From assembly GCF_002157355.1 (NCBI RefSeq), contig NZ_LYMK01000042.1, positions 1-62,848 on the forward strand: 62,848 nt of DNA. Direction: 5' to 3'. The notes under the pieces were generated by a model, which saw nothing but the letters and a program-made list of their open reading frames with translations, did not search any database and had not been told where the DNA came from. Position 1 is the stretch's first letter, and each line of letters opens with the position of its first letter. Of this stretch, positions 6,391 through 14,635 are shown in pieces. The DNA comes from Variovorax sp. JS1663. GTDB lineage: Bacteria; Pseudomonadota; Gammaproteobacteria; Burkholderiales; Burkholderiaceae_C. The position numbers were made by a program, and so were the translations under genes.

Positions 6391-7436
6391 GCGCCAAGAC
6401 CAACGCCAAGAAGAAGGAGCAGGACAAGCCGCAATCGTCCGGGCTGGGCCTGGACGGGCTGGGCGACCTGGCCGGCCTGCTGAACGAGCAGCCGGCGGCC
6501 AACGCCGGCGGCGCAGGCCCGCAGGAGCTGCCGCTTGACCTGATCGACGAAGACCCGCACCAGCCGCGCACGGCCGACAACCCCGGCTTCTCGCCGGAGA
6601 GCATCGCGGAGATCGGCGAGACGATCAAAGCGCGCGGCGTGAAGTCGCCCATCAGCGTGCGCGAGAACCCGGACGCACCGGGGCGCTACCTCATCAACCA
6701 CGGCGCGCGGCGCTATCGCGGCTCGAAGTGGGCGCACAAGACCACGATCCCGGCCTTCATCGACAACGATTACAACGAGGCCGACCAGGTTATCGAGAAC
6801 CTGCAACGCAACGAGCTGACGGCGCGTGAGATCGCCGACTTCATCGGCCGCGAGCTGGCGAAGGGCAAGAAGAAGGGCGAGATCGCCAAGGAGATCGGCA
6901 AGTCGCCGGCCTTCGTCACGCAGCACGTCACGCTGCTGGACTTGCCCGAACCCATTGCCGAGGCGTTCAATAGCGGCCGGGGCAAGGACGTGACTGTCAT
7001 CAACGAGCTGGTGACGGCCTACAAGAAGAACCCCGACGAGGTGGCCGCCTGGCTGGCCGACGACAGCCAGGAGCTGACGCGCGGCTCGGTGAAGCTGCTG
7101 CGCGAGTTCCTGGAGGACAAGCGCAGTCACGAGGACGGCGACCGTGATCCCAACACCGTCGATGCGCTGACCGGCAAGACCGACGCCGAGGCCGGCGACG
7201 GCGAGCAGGGGCCGCAGGATGATGACGCCAAGGGGAAGAAGGAGCCGAAGGAGGCCGACCCCGACAAGCTCAAGAAGGCCATCATCCAGGTCAAGCACGA
7301 CGACCGGCCGGCACGGCTGATCCTCAACCGCCGGCCCCCGGCCGAGGGCTGGGCCTGGCTCAAATACGAGGATGACGGCCAGGAGTTCGAGGCCGACCTT
7401 GGCACCGTGCAGCTTGTCGCGCTGCTGGAGGGCTGA
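6387..7436 (+). CDS. korB: KorB, ParB-family partition protein and repressor
   Basis: A 349-residue ParB-family protein. The ParB N-terminal box is seen as DEDPHQPRTADN ... NHGARRYRGS. A helix-turn-helix lies at about residues 170-192 (KGEIAKEIGKSPAFVTQHVT). The C-terminal SH3-like dimer domain is preceded by an acidic linker. It binds TTTAGC(C/G)GCTAAA at a dozen sites in this window, acting as centromere-binding protein and long-range repressor. Its ATG overlaps the incC stop by 4 bp. A strong terminator follows at 7481. Confidence 0.96.
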   Translation: MSAKTNAKKKEQDKPQSSGLGLDGLGDLAGLLNEQPAANAGGAGPQELPLDLIDEDPHQPRTADNPGFSPESIAEIGETIKARGVKSPISVRENPDAPGRYLINHGARRYRGSKWAHKTTIPAFIDNDYNEADQVIENLQRNELTAREIADFIGRELAKGKKKGEIAKEIGKSPAFVTQHVTLLDLPEPIAEAFNSGRGKDVTVINELVTAYKKNPDEVAAWLADDSQELTRGSVKLLREFLEDKRSHEDGDRDPNTVDALTGKTDAEAGDGEQGPQDDDAKGKKEPKEADPDKLKKAIIQVKHDDRPARLILNRRPPAEGWAWLKYEDDGQEFEADLGTVQLVALLEG

Positions 7437-7480
7437 CACGCCCAGCGCCGGGCATCGCCGACCACCGACCCCCACCCATC

Positions 7481-7507
7481 GCCCCGCCATCGAGCGGGGC
7501 TTTTTTT
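7481..7507 (+). terminator. Rho-independent terminator after korB
   Basis: Stem GCCCCGC / GCGGGGC followed by seven T residues. It ends the korA-incC-korB operon. Confidence 0.9.
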
Positions 7508-7515
7508 GCCCGCGT

Positions 7516-7595
7516 TTTAGCCGCTAAAAAAAGTTCAGCTAAACCGCTTGCGTAGTGTTGTATGTTGTAGTATGCTTCACGCTACAACATACAAC
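7516..7595 (+). promoter_or_regulatory. kfrA promoter: KorB and KorA sites and KfrA palindrome
   Basis: KorB operator TTTAGCCGCTAAA at 7516-7528 and a KorA-like site GTTCAGCTAAAC at 7533-7544. A long inverted repeat with 14-bp arms (GTTGTATGTTGTAG and its complement) spans 7557-7595, which fits the KfrA autoregulatory operator described in IncP-1 plasmids. Confidence 0.85.
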
Positions 7596-7614
7596 CGGCC
7601 AAAGGAGGCCCGAC

Positions 7615-8646
7615 ATGGCGATCTCGAAGGAGCAGATATTTGCGGTGGCCGACGAACTGGACGCGGCCGGCCAGAACCCCACGCTGGCGAACGTGCGCAA
7701 GCAGCTCGGCAGCGGCAGCTTCACCACCATCAGCGAGGCGATGAACGAGTGGCGCGCACGCAAGGCCAGCCAGGCCGCCCCGATCCGCGAGCCGGCACCG
7801 CAGGCGATCACTGACAAGCTGGCCGAGCTGGGCGGCGACTTGTGGGCCGTGGCGCTGGAAATGGCGAACAACCGCCTGGCCGCCGAGCGCGAGGCGCTGG
7901 AGGCCGTGCGCCAGGAGACGGAAGCAGCGCGCCAGGAAGCCGCAGAGCTGGCCGACCAGCTCACCGGCGAGCTGGACGAGGCCAAGGCCCGCATCGCGGC
8001 CCTGGAGGCCGTCGAGGCGGCCGCCAAGGGCGAGGCCGACGAGCTGCGCGGCAAGCTCGCGGCGACCAGCGAGCGCGCGGCCACGGCCGAGGCCAGGGCC
8101 GGCGAGCTGCGCACGGAGCTGGATCACGCCCATCAGGAAGCCCGCCAGGCGCGCGCAGAGCGCGACAAGGCCCAGGAGAGGGCCACGGCCAGCGCCGACC
8201 AGGTGGAGGCCCTGCGGGCCGACCTCGCGGCCGCGAACAGCCGTACCGCCGAGATCGAGCGCCGCGCCGGCGAGCTGCGTGCCGACCTGGAGCGGGCGAA
8301 CCAGGCGACCGACCAGGCGCGCGCCGCTCAGGCCGAGCAGCGGAAGGCCACCGAGGCGGCCGCCGCCGAGCGCGACCAGGTGCGCGCGGAGCTGGTGAAG
8401 GTGCAGGCCAAGGCCGAGGCGGCCGAGCAGGCCCACCAGGAGCAGCGCAAGGCGATGGCGGCCGAGGCACACCGCCAGGCCGAGCGGCTGACCGCCGCCC
8501 AGGGCGAGCGCGACCAGGCGAAGCGCGACGCTGCCCAGGCCCGCGAGGAAGCGGCCGGGCTTCGCGGCCGGCTGGAGGCCCTGGAAACCGTCATGGCGCA
8601 AGGCCGGGCGGCCGATCCGACCAGCGGCGGACGCAAAAAGACCTGA
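7615..8646 (+). CDS. kfrA: KfrA, coiled-coil DNA-binding protein
   Basis: A 343-residue protein. The N-terminal 70 residues form a helix-turn-helix domain (VADELDAAGQNPTLANVRKQ). About 250 residues of almost continuous Ala/Glu/Arg-rich alpha-helical coiled coil follow (residues 80-330), ending in a basic tail. KfrA is an autorepressor and nucleoid-like stability factor forming multimers; KfrB and KfrC encoded downstream are partners. The start is preceded by AAAGGAGG. Its DNA is repetitive because of the heptads. Confidence 0.95.
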   Translation: MAISKEQIFAVADELDAAGQNPTLANVRKQLGSGSFTTISEAMNEWRARKASQAAPIREPAPQAITDKLAELGGDLWAVALEMANNRLAAEREALEAVRQETEAARQEAAELADQLTGELDEAKARIAALEAVEAAAKGEADELRGKLAATSERAATAEARAGELRTELDHAHQEARQARAERDKAQERATASADQVEALRADLAAANSRTAEIERRAGELRADLERANQATDQARAAQAEQRKATEAAAAERDQVRAELVKVQAKAEAAEQAHQEQRKAMAAEAHRQAERLTAAQGERDQAKRDAAQAREEAAGLRGRLEALETVMAQGRAADPTSGGRKKT

Positions 8647-8715
8647 TAAATCGGTTGGTTTTCCTTAAAATTACCCTGGAACCCTGACAAAACGCACAAC
8701 CCGGCCGCTGGGAAG

Positions 8716-8748
8716 AGCCGGCCTCGCTTTGCCGAGGTCGGCTTTTTT
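8716..8748 (+). terminator. Terminator between kfrA and kfrB
   Basis: Imperfect stem AGCCGGCCTCG / CGAGGTCGGCT with loop CTTTGC, followed by a T run. Confidence 0.8.
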
Positions 8749-8816
8749 GTTGGAGCGCGGCTTGCATGGGGCCACCATCACCCTTTTGAGAACTACGGCA
8801 ACCATAGGAGTGCCCG

Positions 8817-9164
8817 ATGAAAGAACGCCTCTTGGTCATGAACGGTCAACGCATCGTTCAGGCCGAAAAGGACGGCGCTTGGACGAATCAGAAAGTAGAC
8901 AAGGCGGGCGCGTTGAAGCCCGGCATCTACAACCTGTACACGGCCCAAGCGGCCGACAAGAAGCAGACCCACGCCGGCGTGATCGTTCATGCCGACGCCA
9001 CCAACGTGTACCAGCAGATCGGCAAGAACTTTGTCATGCACGCTCGGTCAGATTTCGATAAAGTACCTGAAATTGGGAGCGCAAAGAGCATCAGCTACAA
9101 CGCCCAGGGCAAGGCGGCAGTCGCCGCAGAGGCCCCGAAACTGACGCGGGGGCGCTCCATGTAG
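8817..9164 (+). CDS. kfrB: KfrB
   Basis: A 115-residue protein matching KfrB (Upf54.8 of RK2), which binds KfrA and KfrC in plasmid maintenance. The sequence begins MKERLLVMNGQRIVQAEKDG, with a short beta-rich N-terminal domain and no catalytic motif. It lies 170 bp after kfrA beyond a terminator. A KorB operator follows its stop by 2 bp. Confidence 0.88.
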   Translation: MKERLLVMNGQRIVQAEKDGAWTNQKVDKAGALKPGIYNLYTAQAADKKQTHAGVIVHADATNVYQQIGKNFVMHARSDFDKVPEIGSAKSISYNAQGKAAVAAEAPKLTRGRSM

Positions 9165-9165
9165 C

Positions 9166-9178
9166 TTTAGCGGCTAAA
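9166..9178 (+). promoter_or_regulatory. KorB operator before kfrC
   Basis: Perfect TTTAGCGGCTAAA between the kfrB stop and the kfrC ribosome binding site (AGGAGG). Confidence 0.92.
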
Positions 9179-9192
9179 AAGGAGGCACGCCC

Positions 9193-9846
9193 TTGAAACG
9201 ACTCACCATCCCCGGCAGCGGCACCGAGAGCCGCGCCACCAAGCCGGCCCGCGTCAGCGCGCCGGCCACCCTCGGCGGTGCCGCCTTCGGCGCTTCGCGC
9301 GAGGACACCGGAGCCGACTTGCTGGAGGCCGCCCAGGCGGCCGAGATCGAGCAGCAGGCCACCCTAGAGGCGGCCCCGGTCGAGCAGTCCTACCCCGAAA
9401 CCCTGGCGCTCTACGTGCAGGCCAAGCACGACCAGGTGGAGCACATCGAGGACAGGCTAGAAAACCTGATCGACCGGCAGCAGGCCCGTTTGCAGCAGAC
9501 CCAGGCGTCCGCGCCTGGCCGGCTTTCCTTGCCCGGCTCTAAGCGAGCCTGGCAGAACCAGCAGGCGCAGCAGCAGGCCCGCTTGCAGACGCTTCACGCG
9601 CGCCTGGAGGCCGTCCGCGAGATCAAGGAAGGCATGGGCCTGCACTCGCCGAAGATCGAAGAGCTGGCGACGCGCAAGATGCGCGCCGAGAACCCCGAGC
9701 TGGCTTCCGATTGGGATGCCATGCGCGAGGCCGCCCGCCGGCATGAGCTGCTGATGCGCAAGCAGGAGCAGGAGCGCAAGCAATCCCAGGCCCAGGAGCG
9801 GCCAGGGAGATCGCAGTCCTTGGGCCTGTCAGCCAGGCCCGCATAA
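9193..9846 (+). CDS. kfrC: KfrC
   Basis: A 217-residue protein corresponding to KfrC (Upf54.4), the third kfr component. Its N-terminal 60 residues are basic and Ala-rich. The middle (about 75-150) is a Gln/Arg-rich coiled coil (HIEDRLENLIDRQQARLQQT). The tail contains a further helical segment. No enzymatic motif is visible. The start at ATG 9193 follows AAAGGAGGCACGCCC closely. A terminator lies directly downstream. Confidence 0.85.
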   Translation: MKRLTIPGSGTESRATKPARVSAPATLGGAAFGASREDTGADLLEAAQAAEIEQQATLEAAPVEQSYPETLALYVQAKHDQVEHIEDRLENLIDRQQARLQQTQASAPGRLSLPGSKRAWQNQQAQQQARLQTLHARLEAVREIKEGMGLHSPKIEELATRKMRAENPELASDWDAMREAARRHELLMRKQEQERKQSQAQERPGRSQSLGLSARPA

Positions 9847-9850
9847 AAAC

Positions 9851-9877
9851 GAAGCCCGGCGGTCGCCGGGCTTTTTT
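9851..9877 (+). terminator. Terminator after kfrC
   Basis: Stem GCCCGGC / GCCGGGC with a 4-base loop and six T residues. Confidence 0.92.
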
Positions 9878-9878
9878 C

Positions 9879-10046
9879 TCGAGCATCGCCATTTCTGGCG
9901 AGGGAGGCCCGCCGAGGGCCTGGTGGAATCATCCTGCAGCATCGTCACAAGCGACGATGCCGGGAGCTGGCCAGCATCGCCGAACCTGGCGATGCCGCCG
10001 GCGCGGTCGACCATCGCCAGTTCTGACGATGAGATCCCGCATCGCC
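9879..10046. repeat. Cluster of CATCG/CGATG palindromes between kfrC and traM
   Basis: Four to five imperfect palindromes (CATCGCCA-N-TGGCGATG and CATCGTCA-N-CGACGATG types), one preceded by CTGCAG, fill the gap between the convergent kfrC and traM genes. No gene is present. Confidence 0.85.
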
Positions 10047-10048
10047 AT

Positions 10049-10489
10049 CTACAGCGAGGCCCACAGGGCCAGGCCGGCGGCCACGACCGCCATGCCGGCC
10101 GCGACCATGTTCATCATGGCGACGCGCCGCGCCTCGCGGATCGGCGCGACGAGCTGCGCCGTCACCGCCTCAACCTCACGCCGCACGGCCTCGGCGGCCG
10201 CCTTCGCGCCCTCCTGCATTCCCCGCGTCATGGCGTCCTTGCTGGCCGCCAACGCCGCGTTGAGCGTCCTTTCCGCCTTTCCCTTGGCGTCATCACCCCA
10301 TCGGTGGGCGATGGACTCCAGTTCCGACTTGAAGGCGTCCAAGATTTCCTGCTGGGCCGATGCGCTGTCCTGCATCAGCTTCATGTTGATGGTCTGGAGG
10401 ATCAAGATCGGATCGTCGCGGCCCACGGCGATGCCGTGCTTGGCCGCGATCTCCCGTATCAGCTCCTCGATCTTGTCGTCGGCCGCCAT
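10049..10489 (-). CDS. traM: TraM
   Basis: A 146-residue protein, last gene of the traK-L-M leader-side operon. The sequence is mostly helical (residues 45-100 Ala/Glu/Lys-rich) and ends in a hydrophobic helix (VAMMNMVAAGMAVVAAGLAL), suggesting a membrane-anchored tail. TraM of RP4/R751 is needed for efficient transfer, but its activity is not defined. Its start overlaps the traL stop by one base. Confidence 0.88.
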   Translation of the reverse strand: MAADDKIEELIREIAAKHGIAVGRDDPILILQTINMKLMQDSASAQQEILDAFKSELESIAHRWGDDAKGKAERTLNAALAASKDAMTRGMQEGAKAAAEAVRREVEAVTAQLVAPIREARRVAMMNMVAAGMAVVAAGLALWASL

Positions 10490-11214
10490 CAGAGCACCGC
10501 CGCGTTTTCGAGCTGGGCGAAGAGCTGGGTTTTCACGATCTTGAGCCGCTGCCGCGTCATGATCGTGAGCGCCGAATCGGCCAGGGCCTCATCGAAGGTG
10601 CGCCGATCCTGGAGCATTTCGGCGAAGTCGCGGCCGTAGGTTTCCTCTTTCAGCGCCGGAATCTGGATGATGGCGGACACACGGCCCTTGTTGGTCGTGT
10701 ACGCCTTCAACTGCTCGAACCCCTTGCCCTCGTGCTCGATTGGCCCCCAATACGGGTTCAGCCAGACCACGAACAGGCATTCGGCCGGGAACTGGCTGGC
10801 GAGCTGGGCGAAGCCGCTCACCGTGTCCACCAGGGCCTGGCCGCCGGTGACGACCGTATGCACCACGAGTTCGTGGCCCATGTCCTGGAGCAGCGCCGGC
10901 ACCTGGTTGCTGATGAGGTAGTGCGACAGCGGCACGAACGAGCTGGCCCCGTTGTCGATGATGACGTCGCCCTCGGCCGACGCGATCATCTCGACCAGGG
11001 CGTCGAAATTCCGGGTGTTGATCTCGTCGCCGTCCATGATGTTGAGCCGGCGCACGTTGAGGGCTTTGTAGCCCTCGAACGTCGCGTTCACCGGATCGGT
11101 GTCGATGCAAAGCGGCTTCTGTCCCTTGCCGGCTTTGTACTGCGCGATGGTGGCCGCGATCATCGACTTGCCGACGCCGCCCTTGCCTTGCAGAACCATG
11201 TGAATTTTCGCCAT
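10489..11214 (-). CDS. traL: TraL, ParA-like ATPase
   Basis: A 241-residue P-loop ATPase of the MinD/ParA superfamily. Walker A GKGGVGKS lies at about residues 11-18 and a Walker B-like VIIDNGAS at about 105. It belongs to the Tra1 core needed for conjugative transfer, probably acting with TraM near the relaxosome. It abuts traK and traM by single-base stop/start overlaps, so the three are co-translated. Confidence 0.9.
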   Translation of the reverse strand: MAKIHMVLQGKGGVGKSMIAATIAQYKAGKGQKPLCIDTDPVNATFEGYKALNVRRLNIMDGDEINTRNFDALVEMIASAEGDVIIDNGASSFVPLSHYLISNQVPALLQDMGHELVVHTVVTGGQALVDTVSGFAQLASQFPAECLFVVWLNPYWGPIEHEGKGFEQLKAYTTNKGRVSAIIQIPALKEETYGRDFAEMLQDRRTFDEALADSALTIMTRQRLKIVKTQLFAQLENAAVL

Positions 11215-11612
11215 TACAGTAAATCCTCTTTCTTTGGAGTCGCATCAAACGTGAAGCCGCCGATCTTGGGCGGCTCACTCTTGGATTCCGAGGCCGGCGG
11301 GGCGGCCTTCGGCTCGGGCTTCGCGCCCTTGGGCTGGCTGTCCGGGGGAGTGGCGGGAGGCGGCGGGGAAGCTACCGGCGCGGCCTTGATGTACCGCTTC
11401 ACGTGCTGGGTGAAGGTTTCGTACCGACAGCGCAGCCGGCCGGTTTCCTTCATGTGCTCCCAGATCGTTTTCATCGCATAGCCCGCATCGAGCGCCGCTT
11501 GAACGTCGCTCTTGACGGCCAGGAACGCGACCACGTGCTTGTCCTGGCGCGGCTTCTTGGCTTCCCGTCCCTTCACCCATTCAGCCAGCTCTTCGGGGTA
11601 GGTCTTTGGCAT
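11214..11612 (-). CDS. traK: TraK, oriT-binding relaxosome protein
   Basis: A 132-residue basic protein. TraK of IncP plasmids binds and wraps DNA on the leader side of oriT to help relaxosome formation. The N-terminal half is strongly basic (KGREAKKPRQDKHVVAF). Residues 75-110 are Pro/Ala-rich, an apparent flexible linker. It is transcribed away from oriT, divergent from traJ. Confidence 0.9.
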   Translation of the reverse strand: MPKTYPEELAEWVKGREAKKPRQDKHVVAFLAVKSDVQAALDAGYAMKTIWEHMKETGRLRCRYETFTQHVKRYIKAAPVASPPPPATPPDSQPKGAKPEPKAAPPASESKSEPPKIGGFTFDATPKKEDLL

Positions 11613-11985
11613 CGTGTTCGTCCATCTAATCCTCTCATCGCAAATGTAACGCTACTAAGCGGCGCTACGGAAACGCAAAAAGTCCGCTATCGGCGTGCAT
11701 TGGCACGCTTCGATAGCGGCATTATGGGCCATTGTGGCGGTTTTCGCTATATCCGTTGCTGCTTTTGCGGCCTGATAGCGCGATAGTTGCGGATAAATCG
11801 TAATGGCTGGTGTAGACTTTCCTTGGTGTTATTAACGCCGTAAGGCGGGCAGGATGTGTGAAGTTAGCTAACCGGCGAGCCGGTTATCTATCTTCACTGT
11901 CCCTTATTCGCGCCGGGGGCGCTCAACGGGTCATCCTGCTCTGCGAGGCAGCCGGCTACCGCCGGCATGAGAGACGAGGCGAGGC
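11613..11985. other. oriT: oriT and divergent tra promoters
   Basis: This 370-bp gap holds the transfer origin. Read on the minus strand, CTTCACACATCCTGCCCGCC contains the IncP nick consensus ATCCTG|C; cleavage would fall between 11850 and 11849. Beside it, an imperfect inverted repeat (GTTAGCTAACCGG / CCGGTTATCTAT, 11863-11888) fits the TraJ-binding site. The divergent traJ and traK starts flank it, so promoters for both operons must lie here. I did not assign hexamers. Confidence 0.88.
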
Positions 11986-12360
11986 ATGGAGAACGACGAA
12001 AAGGAACACGGCCGCCGGCGGCGGCAGCACCTGCGGGTGCCGGTGTTCCCCGAAGAGAAAGACGAGATCGAGGCGAACGCCAAGAGGGCGGGCGTCAGCG
12101 TGGCGCGCTATCTGCGCGACGTGGGCCAGGGCTACCAGATCAAGGGCGTCATGGACTACCAGCACGTGCGCGAGCTGGTGCGCGTCAACGGCGACCTTGG
12201 CCGCCTTGGCGGCCTGCTCAAGCTCTGGCTGACCGATGACGTGCGAACGCTCCAGTTCGGCGAGGCGACCATCCTGGCCCTGCTGGGCCGGATCGAGGCC
12301 ACCCAGGACGAAATGAGCCGGATCATGAAGGCCGTGGTTCAGCCGAGGGCCGAGCCTTGA
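11986..12360 (+). CDS. traJ: TraJ, relaxosome accessory protein
   Basis: A 124-residue ribbon-helix-helix protein (RRRQHLRVPVFPEEKDEIEA, then NAKRAGVSVARYLRD) that recognises the inverted repeat next to nic and guides TraI. Size and sequence agree with the IncP-1 family. The start follows GAGGC at short distance. traI follows after 34 bp, with a KorB operator between. Confidence 0.93.
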   Translation: MENDEKEHGRRRRQHLRVPVFPEEKDEIEANAKRAGVSVARYLRDVGQGYQIKGVMDYQHVRELVRVNGDLGRLGGLLKLWLTDDVRTLQFGEATILALLGRIEATQDEMSRIMKAVVQPRAEP

Positions 12361-12364
12361 CTTC

Positions 12365-12377
12365 TTTAGCGGCTAAA
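12365..12377 (+). promoter_or_regulatory. KorB operator between traJ and traI
   Basis: Perfect TTTAGCGGCTAAA immediately after the traJ stop and upstream of the traI ribosome binding site (GGAGGGGC). Confidence 0.92.
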
Positions 12378-12394
12378 AAGCCGGAGGGGCGGCC

Positions 12395-14635
12395 ATGATC
12401 GCCAAGCACGTGCCGATGCGCTCGCTTGGCAAGAGCGACTTCGCGGGCCTGGCGAACTACATCACCGACGCCCAAAGCAAAGACCACCGGCTGGGCCACG
12501 TGCAGGCGACGAACTGCGAAGCCGGTTCCATCCAGGACGCCATCACGGAGGTGCTGGCGACCCAGCACACGAACACCCGCGCGAAGGGCGACAAGACCTA
12601 CCACCTGATCGTCAGCTTCCGGGCCGGCGAGCAGCCCAGCGCCGACACCTTGCGCGCGATTGAGGAACGCATCTGCGTCGGGCTGGGTTATGGCGAGCAT
12701 CAGCGAATCAGTGCCGTCCACAACGACACCGACAACCTGCACATCCACATCGCCATCAACAAGATTCACCCGACGCGGCACACGATGCACGAGCCGTACT
12801 ACCCGCACCGGGCGCTGGCGGAACTCTGCACGGCCCTGGAGCGCGACTACGGCCTGGAGCGCGACAACCACGAGCCGCGCAAGCGCGGCGCGGAGGGCCG
12901 GGCCGCCGACATGGAGCGGCATGCCGGCGTTGAAAGCCTGGTCGGCTGGATCAAGCGCGAGTGCCTGGACGAGATCAAGGGCGCGCAGTCCTGGCAGGAA
13001 CTGCACCAGGTCATGCGGGACAACGGAATGGAGCTGCGCGTCCGCGCCAATGGCCTCGTGTTCGAGGCCGGCGACGGAACGATGGTGAAGGCGAGCACAG
13101 TAGCCCGCGACCTTTCCAAGCCGAGCCTGGAGGCGCGGCTTGGCCCGTTCGAGGCTTCGCCCGAACGGCAGGCGCAAACCACCGCGAAGCGGCAGTACCG
13201 CAAAGACCCCATCCGCCTTCGCGTCAACACCGTGGAGCTGTACGCGAAGTACAAGGCCGAGCAGCAGAGCTTGACCACGGCGCGCGCCCAGGCCCTGGAG
13301 CGCGCCCGGCATCGCAAGGATCGGCTGATCGAGGCGGCCAAGAGGTCGAACCGCCTGCGCCGCGCCACGATTAAGGTGGTCGGCGAGGGCCGCGCGAACA
13401 AGAAGCTGCTGTACGCCCAGGCGAGCAAGGCCCTGCGCAGCGAACTCCAGGCGATCAACAAGCAGTTCCAACAGGAGCGCACGGCCCTCTACGCCGAGCA
13501 CAGCCGGCGCACGTGGGCCGACTGGCTCAAGAAGGAGGCGCAGCACGGCGGCGCCGACGCCCTGGCCGCCCTGCGCGCCCGCGAGGCGGCCCAGGGCCTC
13601 AAGGGCAACACCATCCGGGGCGAGGGCCAGGCGAAGCCCGGCCACGCGCCGGCGGTGGACAACATCACGAAGAAGGGGACGATCATCTTCCGCGCCGGCA
13701 TGAGCGCCGTGCGCGATGACGGTGACCGCCTGCAAGTCTCCCGCGAGGCCACGCGCGAAGGGCTGCAAGAAGCCCTGCGCCTGGCGATGCAACGCTACGG
13801 CAACCGCATCACCGTCAACGGCACGGTGGAGTTCAAGGCGCAGATGATCCGCGCCGCCGTCGATTCCCAGCTACCCATCACCTTCACCGATCCGGCTCTT
13901 GAGAGCCGGCGGCAGGCGCTTTTGAACAAGGAGAACACCCATGAGCGAACCGAAAGACCAGAGCATCGAGGACGAACTGGACGCGGCGCTGGCGGCCCTG
14001 GACAGCGGCCCGCTGCCGACCAGCACGCTACCGGAGCCGCAGCCGTCGCCCGAGCAGGCGACGGCCGGCCAGCCGCCGGCCGAGGCGACCGCGCCGACGC
14101 CGGCCTTCACGCCGCCACCGTCCACCGGAAGCCCGACGTTGGACGCCTTGGAAGAAAACCGCCGCCCCAAAGCCAGCACCGTTTGCGAGCACTGTCCGAA
14201 CTCGGTGTGGTTCGCATCGCCGGCGGAAGTGAAGTGCTATTGCCGCGTGATGTTCCTCGTCACGTGGAGCAGCAAGGAACCCAACCAGATCACGCACTGC
14301 GACGGGGAATTTCTCGGCCAGGAACAGGAGTAGGCCAGACGCCGCCGGGCGTCGCCGCCGCCGACAAGTACATCGCCGAACGCGAGGCAAAGCGCCTAAA
14401 AGGTTTCGATATACCGAAGCATTCCCGATATACTGCCGGTGATGGTGCGCTCACGTTCCAGGGCACCAGGACTATCGAGGGCCAGGCGCTGGCCCTCTTG
14501 AAACGAGGTGATGAGGTCATGGTTATGCCCATCGACCAGGCCACGGCCCGGCGCTTGACGCGCATCGCGGTCGGCGATGCCGTCTCGATCACCGCGAAAG
14601 GCTCCATCAAAACGTCGAAAGGAAGGAGTAGATGA
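12395..14635 (+). CDS. traI: TraI relaxase (MOBP)
   Basis: A 746-residue relaxase that nicks oriT and stays bound to the 5' end. The N-terminal catalytic motifs are present: the active tyrosine in LANYITD (about residue 22); motif II around YHLIVSFRAGEQ; and the His-rich motif III HIHIAINKIHP (about residues 111-121). The C-terminal half is helical and basic. traH is encoded inside it in another frame. Its stop overlaps the traG start (ATGA). Confidence 0.96.
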   Translation: MIAKHVPMRSLGKSDFAGLANYITDAQSKDHRLGHVQATNCEAGSIQDAITEVLATQHTNTRAKGDKTYHLIVSFRAGEQPSADTLRAIEERICVGLGYGEHQRISAVHNDTDNLHIHIAINKIHPTRHTMHEPYYPHRALAELCTALERDYGLERDNHEPRKRGAEGRAADMERHAGVESLVGWIKRECLDEIKGAQSWQELHQVMRDNGMELRVRANGLVFEAGDGTMVKASTVARDLSKPSLEARLGPFEASPERQAQTTAKRQYRKDPIRLRVNTVELYAKYKAEQQSLTTARAQALERARHRKDRLIEAAKRSNRLRRATIKVVGEGRANKKLLYAQASKALRSELQAINKQFQQERTALYAEHSRRTWADWLKKEAQHGGADALAALRAREAAQGLKGNTIRGEGQAKPGHAPAVDNITKKGTIIFRAGMSAVRDDGDRLQVSREATREGLQEALRLAMQRYGNRITVNGTVEFKAQMIRAAVDSQLPITFTDPALESRRQALLNKENTHERTERPEHRGRTGRGAGGPGQRPAADQHATGAAAVARAGDGRPAAGRGDRADAGLHAATVHRKPDVGRLGRKPPPQSQHRLRALSELGVVRIAGGSEVLLPRDVPRHVEQQGTQPDHALRRGISRPGTGVGQTPPGVAAADKYIAEREAKRLKGFDIPKHSRYTAGDGALTFQGTRTIEGQALALLKRGDEVMVMPIDQATARRLTRIAVGDAVSITAKGSIKTSKGRSR
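13941..14333 (+). CDS. traH: TraH, encoded within traI
   Basis: A 130-residue acidic protein wholly embedded in traI in a different frame, as in RP4, where TraH stabilises the relaxosome. Residues 1-25 are acidic (SEPKDQSIEDELDAALAALD) and the middle is Pro/Thr-rich. The C-terminal part has four cysteines (VCEHCPN ... VKCYCRV) that may bind metal. The start is preceded by AAGGAG. Confidence 0.88.
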   Translation: MSEPKDQSIEDELDAALAALDSGPLPTSTLPEPQPSPEQATAGQPPAEATAPTPAFTPPPSTGSPTLDALEENRRPKASTVCEHCPNSVWFASPAEVKCYCRVMFLVTWSSKEPNQITHCDGEFLGQEQE